Of a stretch of DNA of 64,000 nucleotides, positions 36,531 to 44,720 are shown in pieces (the stretch's first letter is position 1; each line of letters starts with the position of its first letter). Source of the stretch: SG8-39 sp041558415. Lineage in GTDB: Bacteria > Pseudomonadota > Gammaproteobacteria > Burkholderiales > SG8-39. Both the position numbers and the translations under genes were made by a program. The notes beneath the pieces were generated by a model that was not told the origin of the DNA, did not search any database, and saw nothing but the letters and a program-made list of their open reading frames with translations. The stretch spans positions 1 to 64,000 of the forward strand of contig JBFFEY010000006.1 in NCBI GenBank assembly GCA_041558415.1, in the 5' to 3' direction.

Positions 36531-36556
36531 AAACGACTGCAGCGCTGCAGTCGTTT
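36531..36556. promoter_or_regulatory. 26-bp perfect palindrome after the fdh operon
   Basis: AAACGACTGCAGC is followed directly by its exact reverse complement GCTGCAGTCGTTT. It lies 110 bases after the cytochrome b stop and 45 bases before the small lipoprotein start. A perfect dyad without a loop fits a protein operator better than a terminator, and only three T follow the right arm. An upstream CCCGCACGGGCGCGGG is also dyadic. Confidence 0.55.
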
Positions 36557-36601
36557 ACGGTGTGAATGGTGCGCGTCGTGACGAACGGACAAGGACGTTG
36601 T

Positions 36602-36760
36602 ATGGTGCGCCTCTCGTGGTGGCTGAGGCGCGGCGCGTTGGCGGTTGCCTTGGCGATGTCGATGGCGGCGATGGCCGGTTGCGCAAGCAACGGCGCACCG
36701 GCCGATCAGCAGGACAAGCAACGGGAGCGGCCACCCGGCTACGTTCCGTTCTCGGCTTGA
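36602..36760 (+). CDS. Tiny predicted lipoprotein, member A of a tandem pair
   Basis: The 52-residue product starts MVRLSWWLRRGALAVALAMS and has a lipobox MAGC, leaving a mature peptide of about 26 residues that ends PPGYVPFSA. AAGGA lies about seven bases before ATG 36602; an in-frame ATG at 36566 would add 12 residues. It resembles the next gene at the C-terminus. No family is recognised. Confidence 0.65.
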   Translation: MVRLSWWLRRGALAVALAMSMAAMAGCASNGAPADQQDKQRERPPGYVPFSA

Positions 36761-36774
36761 GGGAGGATCGCAGC

Positions 36775-36939
36775 GTGCGCAGACTGACGGCTCGCCTGTT
36801 GTTGGTTGTCTTCGCCCTTGCGGCGCTGGCGGCGGCCGGCTGCGCGGCGGATGGCCGCAGCCCTGACGGCGATCAGCGCTACGATCCGCGGCCGCGCGAC
36901 TTACAGCAGCAGCCGGGTTTCACGCCCTTCTCAGCCTAG
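36775..36939 (+). CDS. Tiny predicted lipoprotein, member B of a tandem pair
   Basis: The 54-residue product begins at GTG 36775 after a strong GGGAGGA. It has an export signal (RLLLVVFALAALAAAGCAAD) with lipobox AAGC and a mature tail ending QQQPGFTPFSA. The mature peptides of A and B share the pattern P-G-aromatic-x-PFSA at the very C-terminus, so they look like diverged duplicates. The 3' end overlaps the convergent DUF1330 gene by nine bases. Confidence 0.65.
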   Translation: MRRLTARLLLVVFALAALAAAGCAADGRSPDGDQRYDPRPRDLQQQPGFTPFSA

Positions 36940-37221
36940 ACCCTCGGCGAAGATCAGCCGCGATCGGGAGGCGCGCTGGCGGAACGCCCGTACGGGCGTG
37001 TACTCGGGCGAGTCGTACCAGCGGCGCGCCTGTTCCATCGACGGGAACTCGAGGATCACCAGGCGCGCCGGGGTCCAGCCGCCCTCCTTGCTCTCGGTCG
37101 CGCCGCCGCGCACCAGGTACTTGCCGCCGTACTGCGCGATCGTCGCGGGCGCCCGCTTGCGGTATTCCGCATAGGCGGCGGCATCGGTCACGTCCACTTC
37201 GGCGATCAAATAGGCGGCCAT
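36931..37221 (-). CDS. DUF1330 family protein
   Basis: The 96-residue ferredoxin-like-fold protein reads MAAYLIAEVDVTDAAAYAEY, then PATIAQYGGKYLVRGGATES and LVILEFPSMEQARRWYDSPE, a clear DUF1330 pattern related to dimeric alpha-beta barrel proteins. The activity is unknown. It lies 26 bases after chrA on the same strand and may be the sixth gene of that operon. Confidence 0.9.
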   Translation of the reverse strand: MAAYLIAEVDVTDAAAYAEYRKRAPATIAQYGGKYLVRGGATESKEGGWTPARLVILEFPSMEQARRWYDSPEYTPVRAFRQRASRSRLIFAEGLG

Positions 37222-37247
37222 CTGGGTTCTCCCTCTGATTCAATTCG

Positions 37248-38585
37248 TCAGGCAATGCCCGCGAGGCGCGCGAGCAAACCGGCGAGCGCGCAGACGCCGA
37301 TGACGGGAATGATGCCGACCTTGTAGCGCAAAATCGCGACGAAGGCGAGCGCGCCCAGCAGCGCCGAGAGCCATTCGAAGCGACCCTCGAAGCCCTTCGG
37401 CCAGAGCACGTGGTAGGCGAAGAACAGCGCCAGGTTGAGGATCACGCCCACCACCGCGGCGGTGATGGCCGCAAGCGGTGCGGTGACCTTCAGGTTGCCG
37501 TGCGTGGTTTCGACGAACGGCGCGCCGGCGAAGATCAACACGAACGAGGGCAGGAAGGTGAAAAAGGTAACCACGACCGCGGCGACCAAGCCGGCGGCAA
37601 ACAGCGCCTCGGGACCAAACAGCGCGGCGTTCCAGCCGCCGAGGAAGCCGACGAAGGCGACCACCATGATGAGCGGTCCCGGCGTGGTCTCGCCGAGCGC
37701 GAGGCCGTCGATCATCTGCGCCGCGCTCAGCCACTGGAAGTGCTCGACCGCGCCCTGGAACACGTACGGTAGCACCGCATAGGCGCCGCCGAAGGTGAGC
37801 AGGGCGGCCTTGGTGAAGAACCAGCCCATCTGCGCGAGCGCGCCGTCCCTTCCTGCGACCATGACGAGGATGCCGAGCGCGAGCCCCCAGAGCGCGACAC
37901 CGGTGCCCAGGACGGCCCAGAACCGACCCCAGGAGAAACGCGCATGTGCCGGCGTCGGCGTCCCGTCGTCGATCAGTACGGACGCACGGCCTGTAGACGC
38001 AGCGGCATGCGCACCTCCGGCGCGGAACTTGCTCGGCGCGAAACGTCCGCCAAGGTAGCCGACGATGCCGGCGCCGACGACGATCGCGGGAAACGGCAGC
38101 TTGAGCGCAAAGATGGCGACGAAGGCGGCGACCGCGATCGACCACAGCCATGCGTTTTTCAGCGCGCGCGAGCCGATGCGGATCGCGGCGGCGACGACGA
38201 TGGCGGTCACCGCCGGCTTGATGCCGTAGAACAGGCCGGCGACGAGCGGCACGTCGCCATAGGCGAGGTAGATCCACGACAGCAGCACGAGGATGAACAC
38301 CGAGGGCAGCACGAAAAGCCCCCCGGCGGCGAGCCCGCCCCAGGTCCGGTGCATCAGCCAGCCGATGTAGGTGGCGAGCTGCTGCGCTTCCGGGCCGGGC
38401 AGCACCATGCAGTAATTGAGCGCGTGCAGGAAGCGGTTTTCCGAGATCCAGCGGCGCCGCTCCACCAGCTCCTGATGCATGATCGCGATCTGCCCGGTCG
38501 GCCCGCCGAAGCTGATGAAGCCGAGCTTGAGCCAAAAGCGCAGCGCCTCGGCGAAGGGCACCGGCTGCGCTGGTTTCTGCGTCAC
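37248..38585 (-). CDS. chrA: ChrA-family chromate transporter
   Basis: The 445-residue inner-membrane protein is of the long ChrA type, with two homologous halves. The first half shows FWLKLGFISFGGPTGQIAIM and NYCMVLPGPEAQQLATYIGW; the second shows FFTKAALLTFGGAYAVLPYV and ALGETTPGPLIMVVAFVGFL. Such proteins export chromate. The start is GTG 38585, overlapping the ATPase stop as GTGA, so it is translationally coupled to an oxyanion-type ABC importer. The substrate could be chromate or another oxyanion handled by that operon. Confidence 0.9.
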   Translation of the reverse strand: MTQKPAQPVPFAEALRFWLKLGFISFGGPTGQIAIMHQELVERRRWISENRFLHALNYCMVLPGPEAQQLATYIGWLMHRTWGGLAAGGLFVLPSVFILVLLSWIYLAYGDVPLVAGLFYGIKPAVTAIVVAAAIRIGSRALKNAWLWSIAVAAFVAIFALKLPFPAIVVGAGIVGYLGGRFAPSKFRAGGAHAAASTGRASVLIDDGTPTPAHARFSWGRFWAVLGTGVALWGLALGILVMVAGRDGALAQMGWFFTKAALLTFGGAYAVLPYVFQGAVEHFQWLSAAQMIDGLALGETTPGPLIMVVAFVGFLGGWNAALFGPEALFAAGLVAAVVVTFFTFLPSFVLIFAGAPFVETTHGNLKVTAPLAAITAAVVGVILNLALFFAYHVLWPKGFEGRFEWLSALLGALAFVAILRYKVGIIPVIGVCALAGLLARLAGIA

Positions 38586-39358
38586 GACTGCTGCCCGAGA
38601 CTCGGTACGCAAGTATGCGCACCGCCCGCGGTCTCGACGATGTTCACCGACACGCCGTAGAGGCGCGCCAGCGTATCGCTGCGGATCACTTCGCGCGGTG
38701 GTCCGAGCGCGAGCGCTCGGCCGTCGGCGATCAGCAGTGCGCGCTGCGCGCAGAGAAAGGCGTGGTCGGGGTCGTGCGTCGAGAAGAGCACGCTGATGCC
38801 GTGCGCCGCCAGCTGACGGATCCGCTCGAGCACGCGCACCTGGTTGCCGAAATCGAGGCTCGCGGTCGGCTCGTCCATCACCAGCAGGCCGGCTTCCTGC
38901 GCGAGCGCCCGCGCGATCAGCGTCAGCTGACGCTCGCCGCCCGAGATCTCGGTGAAGGGACGCTCGGCGAGCGCGGCGATGCCGAGCATCTCGAGCGCCG
39001 AATCGGCCCGCGCGCGATCCTGCAGACCAGGCGCACCGAAGGCACCCAGGTGCGCGGTGCGTCCCATCAGCACCATCTCGCGCACCGAGTAGGCGAAGTA
39101 GCCCGCGTGCGCCTGCGGCACGTAGCCGATGCGGCGCGCAATCGCATCGCGCGGAAGGCGCGCGAGCGGCGCGCCGTCGAGCGCGATCGCACCGGCCTGC
39201 GGCGCGAGCAGGCCGAGCAGGGTACGAAACAGCGTCGTCTTGCCGCTGCCGTTCGGCCCCAACACGCAGAGCACCTCGCCCTCGGCGAGGGCGAAGCCAA
39301 AGCCGCGCCCCACGGTGCGGCCAGGAAAGCCGAAGGCGAGATCTTCGACGGCGAGCAT
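38582..39358 (-). CDS. FecE/BtuD/MolC-type ABC transporter ATP-binding protein
   Basis: The 258-residue ATPase has Walker A GPNGSGKTTLF, the loop RRIGYVPQAHAGYFAYSV, signature ISGGERQLTLIARALAQ, Walker B LLVMDEPTASLDFG and the switch FSTHDPDHAFL. This belongs to the iron-siderophore, cobalamin and MolC class of importers. ATG 39358 shares one base with the permease stop. With no siderophore genes near and many molybdenum genes around, a MolC-like role in molybdate/tungstate uptake is the best inference. Confidence 0.85.
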   Translation of the reverse strand: MLAVEDLAFGFPGRTVGRGFGFALAEGEVLCVLGPNGSGKTTLFRTLLGLLAPQAGAIALDGAPLARLPRDAIARRIGYVPQAHAGYFAYSVREMVLMGRTAHLGAFGAPGLQDRARADSALEMLGIAALAERPFTEISGGERQLTLIARALAQEAGLLVMDEPTASLDFGNQVRVLERIRQLAAHGISVLFSTHDPDHAFLCAQRALLIADGRALALGPPREVIRSDTLARLYGVSVNIVETAGGAHTCVPSLGQQS

Positions 39359-40365
39359 CACCAGGTCCTGCGCGCAACGGCGAACAGCCAGAGGAACACC
39401 GGCGTGCCGACCAGCGCGGTCAGCACGCCGGGCGGGATTTCGATTGTCGCCAGCGTGCGGCACAGCAAGTCGACCGCGAGCAGGAAGGCGGCGCCGATCA
39501 GCATCGCAAGCGGCAGCAGGCGGCCGAAGTCGGGCCCGACGATGAGCCGCGCGGCGTGCGGCACGAGCAGGCCCACCCAGCCGATGATGCCGCTCAGCGC
39601 CACCGCTGCGGCGGTCATCAGCGTCGCGGCCGCCACGACGACGGTGCGCAGCCGGCGCGTGTTCACCCCCAGCGCGCGCGCCTCGTCGTCCGGCAGCGCG
39701 AGCAGGTTCATGCGCCAGCGCAGCAGCAGCATCGGCGCGAGCCCGGCCAGCGCGAACGGCGCGGCGATCGCGAGGTCGGCCGGCGCGACCGCCGCCAGGC
39801 TGCCGAGCAGCCAGAAGGTGATTGCCGGCAGCTGGTTGTAGGGGTCGGCCAGATACTTGAGCAGCGCGATCGCCGAGCCGAGCAGCGTGCCGAGCACCAC
39901 GCCGGTGAGCACCAGCGCGAGCAGCGGATCGTGGCCGCGCAGGCGTGAGCCGACGCCGTAGACCAGCGCGACGGCCAGCAGTCCGCCGGCGAAGGCGAAG
40001 ATCTGGATGCCGAGCACGCCGAGCGACAGGAAGATCGCGAGCACCGCACCCAGCGCCGCGCCGGTCGACACGCCGAGGATATCGGGCGAGACGAGCGGGT
40101 TGCGGAACATGCCCTGATAGGCGGTGCCGGCGGCGGCCAGGGCGGCACCGACCAGCAGTGCGGCGAGCACGCGCGGCCCGCGCACCTGCAGCACGACGGT
40201 CTCGACATTTTGCGCGAGATCGTGCGGACGATCGGTGATGAACGCGCCGAACAAGGTTGCGAGCTCACCGATCGAGATCGGATAGCGGCCGACGGCGAAG
40301 GCCAGCGCGACGAGCGCCAGCAGCGCAGTCGCCGCCGCAAGATAGGCAAGGACGCGCGCGCTCAT
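39358..40365 (-). CDS. FecCD/BtuC/MolB-type ABC transporter permease
   Basis: The 335-residue inner-membrane permease has about ten helices. It shows RGPRVLAALLVGAALAAAGT, FRNPLVSPDILGVSTGAALG, ITFWLLGSLA, ALGVNTRRLR (the coupling region) and GIIGWVGLLVPHAARLIVGP, all typical of the BtuC family. The ATG at 40365 overlaps the binding-protein stop (ATGA). It pairs with the ATPase and binding protein of the same operon. Confidence 0.88.
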   Translation of the reverse strand: MSARVLAYLAAATALLALVALAFAVGRYPISIGELATLFGAFITDRPHDLAQNVETVVLQVRGPRVLAALLVGAALAAAGTAYQGMFRNPLVSPDILGVSTGAALGAVLAIFLSLGVLGIQIFAFAGGLLAVALVYGVGSRLRGHDPLLALVLTGVVLGTLLGSAIALLKYLADPYNQLPAITFWLLGSLAAVAPADLAIAAPFALAGLAPMLLLRWRMNLLALPDDEARALGVNTRRLRTVVVAAATLMTAAAVALSGIIGWVGLLVPHAARLIVGPDFGRLLPLAMLIGAAFLLAVDLLCRTLATIEIPPGVLTALVGTPVFLWLFAVARRTW

Positions 40366-41396
40366 TGCGGCGGCCGCACGCCCGGCTCGCCAAGCAGCGC
40401 GTCGAGCTGCGCATCGCTCGGCGCGCGGTGATAGAAGCGGCGGTGAAACTCGACCACCTTCTGACGCAGGTCGAGATCGGCGAACGCCTGCGGGTAGAGC
40501 AGCTGCCCCGCCCACCAGGCGCCGAGCAGGCGGTTCGGTCCGGGTGGGAAGTCGAACCAGCCGAAGGGCAGCTTTGGCGAGAGGTAGAGTCGGCGCTGTG
40601 CCACCGCGTCGACTGCGCGCCAGAGCGGGTCATTCCAGGCGCGCGCCCAGAAATTGGGATCAGTGGTGAGGATCACCGCCGGGTTCCAGAGCAGCACCTG
40701 CTCGGGTGACACGGTGACGAGGCCGGCGCGCGCCTCGGCGGCGACGTTCTCGGCGCCGAGCAGCTCCAGCACCTCGACGTTGATCGAGCCCCGGCCACCG
40801 GTCTGCAGCCCGGCAGGCCCGCGACCGTAGTACACGCGCGGCCGCTCGGCGACCGGCACGCGCGCCACGCGCGCCTTGATGTCGGCGAGCTCGTGCTCGA
40901 ACCAGGTGGCAAGGGCGTCGGCGGCCGCTGCGTCGCCGCTCAGGCGGCCCAGGGTGCGCAACGTCGCCGGCGTCGCCTCGAGCCGTCCGTCGAAAAGCGC
41001 GTAGGGGATGCCGGTCTGCGCCTGAACGCGCTCGGCAAGCGACGCGTAGCTGCCGGCGACGAAGCCGACGTCGACGATGAGGTCCGGCCGCGCACGCAGC
41101 ACCACCTCGACGTTTGCCGTGTTGCCGCGGCCGGTGAGGCGGCCGAGCTCGGGCAGCGCCGCGGCGCGCACATCGAAGAACGCGGCCTCGCGCGGGCGCA
41201 GCGCGCGCGTCCAGCCGAGCAGCTTCGCGGGCGCGATGGCGTACAGCAGCACGCTCGCCGGCGGGCCGGCGGTGTAGACGCGCTCGACGCGCGCCGGCAC
41301 AGGGATCGTGCGACCGGTGGCGTCGACGAGCGGTGCCTGTGCGAGCGCCAGTGCCGGGACCAGCAGCAGGGGCAGGACGCCGTGCAGGACGCTCAT
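40362..41396 (-). CDS. FecB/BtuF/MolA-type ABC substrate-binding protein
   Basis: The 344-residue periplasmic protein has a signal peptide ending near ALALAQA and a class III binding fold: LVDATGRTIPVPARVERVYT, then VVLRARPDLIVDVGFVAGSY, GIPYALFDGRLE and a late WFDFPPGPNRLLGAWWAGQL. Family members bind siderophores, cobalamin, haem or, in MolA, molybdate and tungstate. I favour molybdate/tungstate because of the HTH-PBP regulator coupled upstream and the Mo-enzyme setting. Start 41396 overlaps the regulator stop by ATGA. Confidence 0.82.
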   Translation of the reverse strand: MSVLHGVLPLLLVPALALAQAPLVDATGRTIPVPARVERVYTAGPPASVLLYAIAPAKLLGWTRALRPREAAFFDVRAAALPELGRLTGRGNTANVEVVLRARPDLIVDVGFVAGSYASLAERVQAQTGIPYALFDGRLEATPATLRTLGRLSGDAAAADALATWFEHELADIKARVARVPVAERPRVYYGRGPAGLQTGGRGSINVEVLELLGAENVAAEARAGLVTVSPEQVLLWNPAVILTTDPNFWARAWNDPLWRAVDAVAQRRLYLSPKLPFGWFDFPPGPNRLLGAWWAGQLLYPQAFADLDLRQKVVEFHRRFYHRAPSDAQLDALLGEPGVRPPQ

Positions 41397-42439
41397 GCCT
41401 GCGCGCGCGCCGGCTTGCGCCCGGCGCCACGCCGGATCCACGACAGCGCGGCGGATATCGATTCGCGTTCCCCCGCCCGCGTCGGGTCGTATCCGGGAAG
41501 CCGCCGCACGCGCCGCGCGAAATCCGCACTGCGCAGCGCGCGCTCGAGCCCCTGCATGCCGGCGCTGCGCAGCGCATGGCGCGAAATCGCGAGGAAGTAG
41601 CGCTCGGTCGCGAGGTGCACGAAATCGAGCCCAAGACGAGCCGCGGCGGCGCGCAGGCCAAAGCCGGCATCGGCACGCCCTGCGGCGACTTCCTCCGCGA
41701 TGCCGAGTTCGGAGAGCGCTTGACCGCGCCCGGCGGGACCCGGTCGACCCGCGAAGCGCACCCCCGGCCGTGCCAGGTCGTCGACGCCGCGAATGCGCGC
41801 CCCGGGGCGCACGATCAGGCCCTGCTCGCGCATCACGAAATGCAGAAGCTGGTGCTTGCGCGGCACCAGCCAGCGACCCAGGGCTGCCGCCGCCGCGGCC
41901 GCGCGCGGTAACGCGTCGGCGACGTGGAAGCCGGCGACATCGCAGGCAGCGGCCGAGAGCGCCTCGAGGCATTCGTCTGCGCCGTGCACCTGAATCTCGA
42001 GCTCGAGGTTGCCGCGGCAGGCGGCTTCGAGCTCGGCCAACGCCAGGTCGTGGCTCGCATACAGTACGAGACGGGGCCGTACGCCGGGCAGCGCGTCGGC
42101 GATGAGCGCCGGGATCTCCGTGCGCAGGCGCTCGAAGGGCACGCCAAGGCTGCGCCGCACGCGCGCGTCGGCCTCGAGGATCCTGCGACCCAGCGGACTC
42201 AGGCTCGCGCGACGCCCGCGCTGCATGTCGACGAGCGGTGCGCCGAACAGCCGCGCGCCGTCGCCCAGCGCGCCCCAGGCCGCGCGGTAGGACACGCCTG
42301 CGCGCTCGGCCGCTTCCCGGAGCGAGCCGGCCTGCGCCAGCTCGGCCAGCAGCCTGAGCAGCCTGCGCCCGCGCTCGCGCGGGAAGTCGCGTCCCGCCAG
42401 CCAGGCGAGGTCGAACTCGACGCTGAAACCCGTATGCAT
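41393..42439 (-). CDS. ModE-like HTH regulator fused to a PBP-like ligand domain
   Basis: The 348-residue one-component regulator has an N-terminal winged helix of the ModE/LysR type (LRLLAELAQAGSLREAAERA, then GVSYRAAWGAL) and, from about residue 120, a periplasmic-binding-like domain (LVLYASHDLALAELEAACRG, then EVAAGRADAGFGLRAAAARL and LDFVHLATERYFLAI). In related proteins that domain senses molybdate or molybdopterin. It heads the five-gene importer-ChrA operon and is divergent from tupB, so it may control both. Confidence 0.82.
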   Translation of the reverse strand: MHTGFSVEFDLAWLAGRDFPRERGRRLLRLLAELAQAGSLREAAERAGVSYRAAWGALGDGARLFGAPLVDMQRGRRASLSPLGRRILEADARVRRSLGVPFERLRTEIPALIADALPGVRPRLVLYASHDLALAELEAACRGNLELEIQVHGADECLEALSAAACDVAGFHVADALPRAAAAAAALGRWLVPRKHQLLHFVMREQGLIVRPGARIRGVDDLARPGVRFAGRPGPAGRGQALSELGIAEEVAAGRADAGFGLRAAAARLGLDFVHLATERYFLAISRHALRSAGMQGLERALRSADFARRVRRLPGYDPTRAGERESISAALSWIRRGAGRKPARAQA

Positions 42440-42495
42440 ATGCGTGCCTATTTAAGACTCAGAGAATGGCGCTGTAAAGTCACTTTGCGGGGCCA

Positions 42496-42522
42496 CGGTA
42501 TGAATGTAAATGCATAAGAACG
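42496..42522. promoter_or_regulatory. Candidate operator between the MolABC-like and Tup operons
   Basis: Just before the tupB ATG, CGGTATGAATG and ATGCATAAGAACG form an imperfect dyad centred near 42508; its core 42499-42516 pairs at seven of nine positions. The ends CG-n-TAT and ATA-nnn-CG recall the ModE half-site. The 83-base gap 42440-42522 must hold both divergent promoters. A second small dyad, TATGCATA, overlaps the regulator start. Confidence 0.4.
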
Positions 42523-43218
42523 ATGCTTGATGCGATGGTTGCGGGCCTCGCCCTGGTCGCGACGCTCGACCTGCGGCTGTGGCAGATCATCGGGCTCTCC
42601 CTCGCGGTGAGCCTGTCGGCGGTCGCGCTCGCCGCCCTGGTCGGCCTGCCGCTCGGCGCGGCGCTCGCGGTGGGGCGTTTCCGCGGCCGCCAGGGGGTCA
42701 TCGTCGTGCTAAACGCGCTGATGGGGCTGCCGCCCGTGGTGGTCGGGCTTGCCATCTACCTGCTGCTCTCGCGCGCCGGGCCGCTCGGCGAGCTGGGGCT
42801 GCTGTTCACGCCGGGCGCGATGATCATCGCCCAGACCGTGCTCGTGTTGCCGATCATCGCCGCGCTGACCCGCCAGGCGGTGGAGGACGCCTGGCGCGAG
42901 TACGAGGAGCAGCTGCGCTCGCTGGGCGTCGACGACCTGCGTGCCGCGCTCACCGTGCTGTGGGACATCCGATTCTCGCTCGTCACAGCGGTGCTCGCGG
43001 GGCTCGGGCGCGCGAGTGCCGAGGTCGGCGCGGTGATGATCGTCGGCGGCAACATCGATGGCGTGACGCGCGTGATGACCACCGCAATCGCGCTTGAGAC
43101 CTCGAAGGGCGACCTGCCGCTCGCGCTCGGCCTCGGCCTGGTGCTCATCGCGATCGTGCTCGCGCTGAATGCGGGGGCACACCTGATCCGGCAAGCGGCG
43201 GAGCGCAGACACGGATGA
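42523..43218 (+). CDS. tupB: Tungstate-type ABC transporter permease TupB
   Basis: The 231-residue permease has about five helices and the binding-protein-dependent loop EEQLRSLGVDDLRAALTVLW followed by GRASAEVGAVMIVGGNIDGV, the TupB/ModB-like signature. ALMGLPPVVVGLAIYLLLSR is characteristic of the tungstate subgroup as I recall. The stop overlaps the tupC start by four bases. It opens tupBCA. Confidence 0.88.
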   Translation: MLDAMVAGLALVATLDLRLWQIIGLSLAVSLSAVALAALVGLPLGAALAVGRFRGRQGVIVVLNALMGLPPVVVGLAIYLLLSRAGPLGELGLLFTPGAMIIAQTVLVLPIIAALTRQAVEDAWREYEEQLRSLGVDDLRAALTVLWDIRFSLVTAVLAGLGRASAEVGAVMIVGGNIDGVTRVMTTAIALETSKGDLPLALGLGLVLIAIVLALNAGAHLIRQAAERRHG

Positions 43219-43925
43219 ACGGCATCCTGCCGCTGCGCCTCGAAGGCCTGACGTTCGCCGCTGGCGGGCGGACGATCATCGAGCGCCTCAACCTGACGCT
43301 CGAGGCCGGCGCGAGCACGATCATCCTCGGCGCGAACGGCGCGGGGAAGAGCGTCCTCATGCGGCTCATGCACGGCCTGCTCGCGCCAACCACGGGACGC
43401 GTGACCTGGAGCGCGCCGCGCGCGCGCCGGCGTCAGGCGATGGTATTCCAGCGTCCGGTGATGCTGCGCCGGAGTGCGCTGGCGAACGTCGACTACGCGC
43501 TCGAGGTCGCCGGCGTCGACGCGACCGAGCGCAGGCGGATCGCGCGCGAGGCGCTTGCCGAGGTCGGCCTTGCGCGCATCGCCGACCGCCCGGCACGCGT
43601 GCTCTCCAGCGGCGAGCAGCAGCGCCTTGCACTCGCACGCGCCTGGGCGCTGCACCCGGAGGTGCTGTTCCTGGACGAGCCGACCGCCAACCTCGATCCC
43701 AGTGCGACGCGCGAGATCGAGGCGGTGATCCGCGCCTTCGACGCGGCGGGCACCAAGATCGTCATGTCGACGCACAGCCTCGGCCAGGTGCGCCGCCTGG
43801 GCGACGAGGTCATCTTCCTGCATGAGGGCCGCATTGCCGAACGCGCTCCGGTAGATGTCTTTTTCAAGCGACCGGCTTCCACGGAGGCGGCGGCCTTCAT
43901 CCGCGGAGAATTGCCGTGGGCCTGA
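43215..43925 (+). CDS. tupC: Tungstate-type ABC transporter ATP-binding protein TupC
   Basis: The 236-residue ATPase has Walker A GANGAGKSVLM, the Q-loop AMVFQRPVMLRRSALANV, signature LSSGEQQRLALARAWAL, Walker B VLFLDEPTANLDP and switch MSTHSLGQVRRL. The signature's LSSGEQQ form is common in TupC/phosphate-type ATPases. Its 3' end overlaps the tupA start by ten bases. Confidence 0.88.
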   Translation: MNGILPLRLEGLTFAAGGRTIIERLNLTLEAGASTIILGANGAGKSVLMRLMHGLLAPTTGRVTWSAPRARRRQAMVFQRPVMLRRSALANVDYALEVAGVDATERRRIAREALAEVGLARIADRPARVLSSGEQQRLALARAWALHPEVLFLDEPTANLDPSATREIEAVIRAFDAAGTKIVMSTHSLGQVRRLGDEVIFLHEGRIAERAPVDVFFKRPASTEAAAFIRGELPWA

Positions 43926-44719
43926 AGAGAATCCTGCTCGCTGTCGCGCTTGCGGCGGCGACGAGTGTCGCGGCCGAGGATCGCTACATCGTCGTCTCGT
44001 CGACCACGTCGACCGAGAACTCGGGTCTGTACAGGCATCTCCTGCCGATGTTCAGGGAGAAGACCGGCATCGAGGTGCGCGTCGTCGCGCAGGGCACCGG
44101 GCAGGCGCTCGACATGGGTCGACGCGGCGACTGCGACGTCGTGTTCGTGCACAACCGCAACGCGGAGCTGAAGATGGTGCAGGCGGGCTGGTTCGTGAAT
44201 CGCCGCGATGTGATGTACAACGATTTCGTCATCGTCGGCCCGCAGACGGACCCCGCCGGCGTGAGGGGCATGAAGGACGCCGCGGCGGCAATGCGCAAGA
44301 TCGCCGCGGCGAAAGCGCCGTTCGCCTCGCGCGGCGACAAGAGCGGGACGCACGCCGCTGAATTGCGCCTGTGGAAGACGGCAGGGGTGGAACCGGCCGG
44401 CGCCTGGTACCGGGAGACCGGCTCGGGCATGGGCGCGACGCTGAACACGGCCTCCGGCATGAACGCCTATGCGCTTAGCGACCGTGGCAGCTGGCTGTCG
44501 TTCAGAAATCGCGGCGAATTGGGCGTCCTGGTCGAGGGCGATGCGCGCCTGTTCAACCAGTACGGTGCGATGCTGGTGAATCCCGCGAAGCACCCGCACG
44601 CGAAAGCGGACCTGGGCCGGAGGTTCATCGAATGGCTGGTCTCGGCGGACGGGCAAGCGGCGATCGGCGGCTATACGATCGGGGGCGAGCAGCTCTTCTT
44701 TCCCAACGCGACGAGGTGA
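43916..44719 (+). CDS. tupA: Tungstate-binding periplasmic protein TupA
   Basis: The 267-residue protein has a signal peptide (LLAVALAAATSVAAED) and begins its mature part with VVSSTTSTENSGLYRHLLPM, the TTST loop diagnostic of TupA, which binds tungstate very tightly. DVVFVHNRNAELKMVQAGWF and FASRGDKSGTHAAELRLWKT add ligand-loop residues of the family. Start is GTG 43916. It is placed last in tupBCA. Tungstate supply would fit a W- or Mo-type formate dehydrogenase. Confidence 0.9.
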   Translation: MGLKRILLAVALAAATSVAAEDRYIVVSSTTSTENSGLYRHLLPMFREKTGIEVRVVAQGTGQALDMGRRGDCDVVFVHNRNAELKMVQAGWFVNRRDVMYNDFVIVGPQTDPAGVRGMKDAAAAMRKIAAAKAPFASRGDKSGTHAAELRLWKTAGVEPAGAWYRETGSGMGATLNTASGMNAYALSDRGSWLSFRNRGELGVLVEGDARLFNQYGAMLVNPAKHPHAKADLGRRFIEWLVSADGQAAIGGYTIGGEQLFFPNATR

Positions 44720-44720
44720 C

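Noticed and set aside
38582..41396. Iron-siderophore uptake system
   Set aside because: Sequence class alone allows it, but no TonB receptor, Fur-like site or siderophore gene is nearby, and the coupled regulator is ModE-like; kept only as an alternative.
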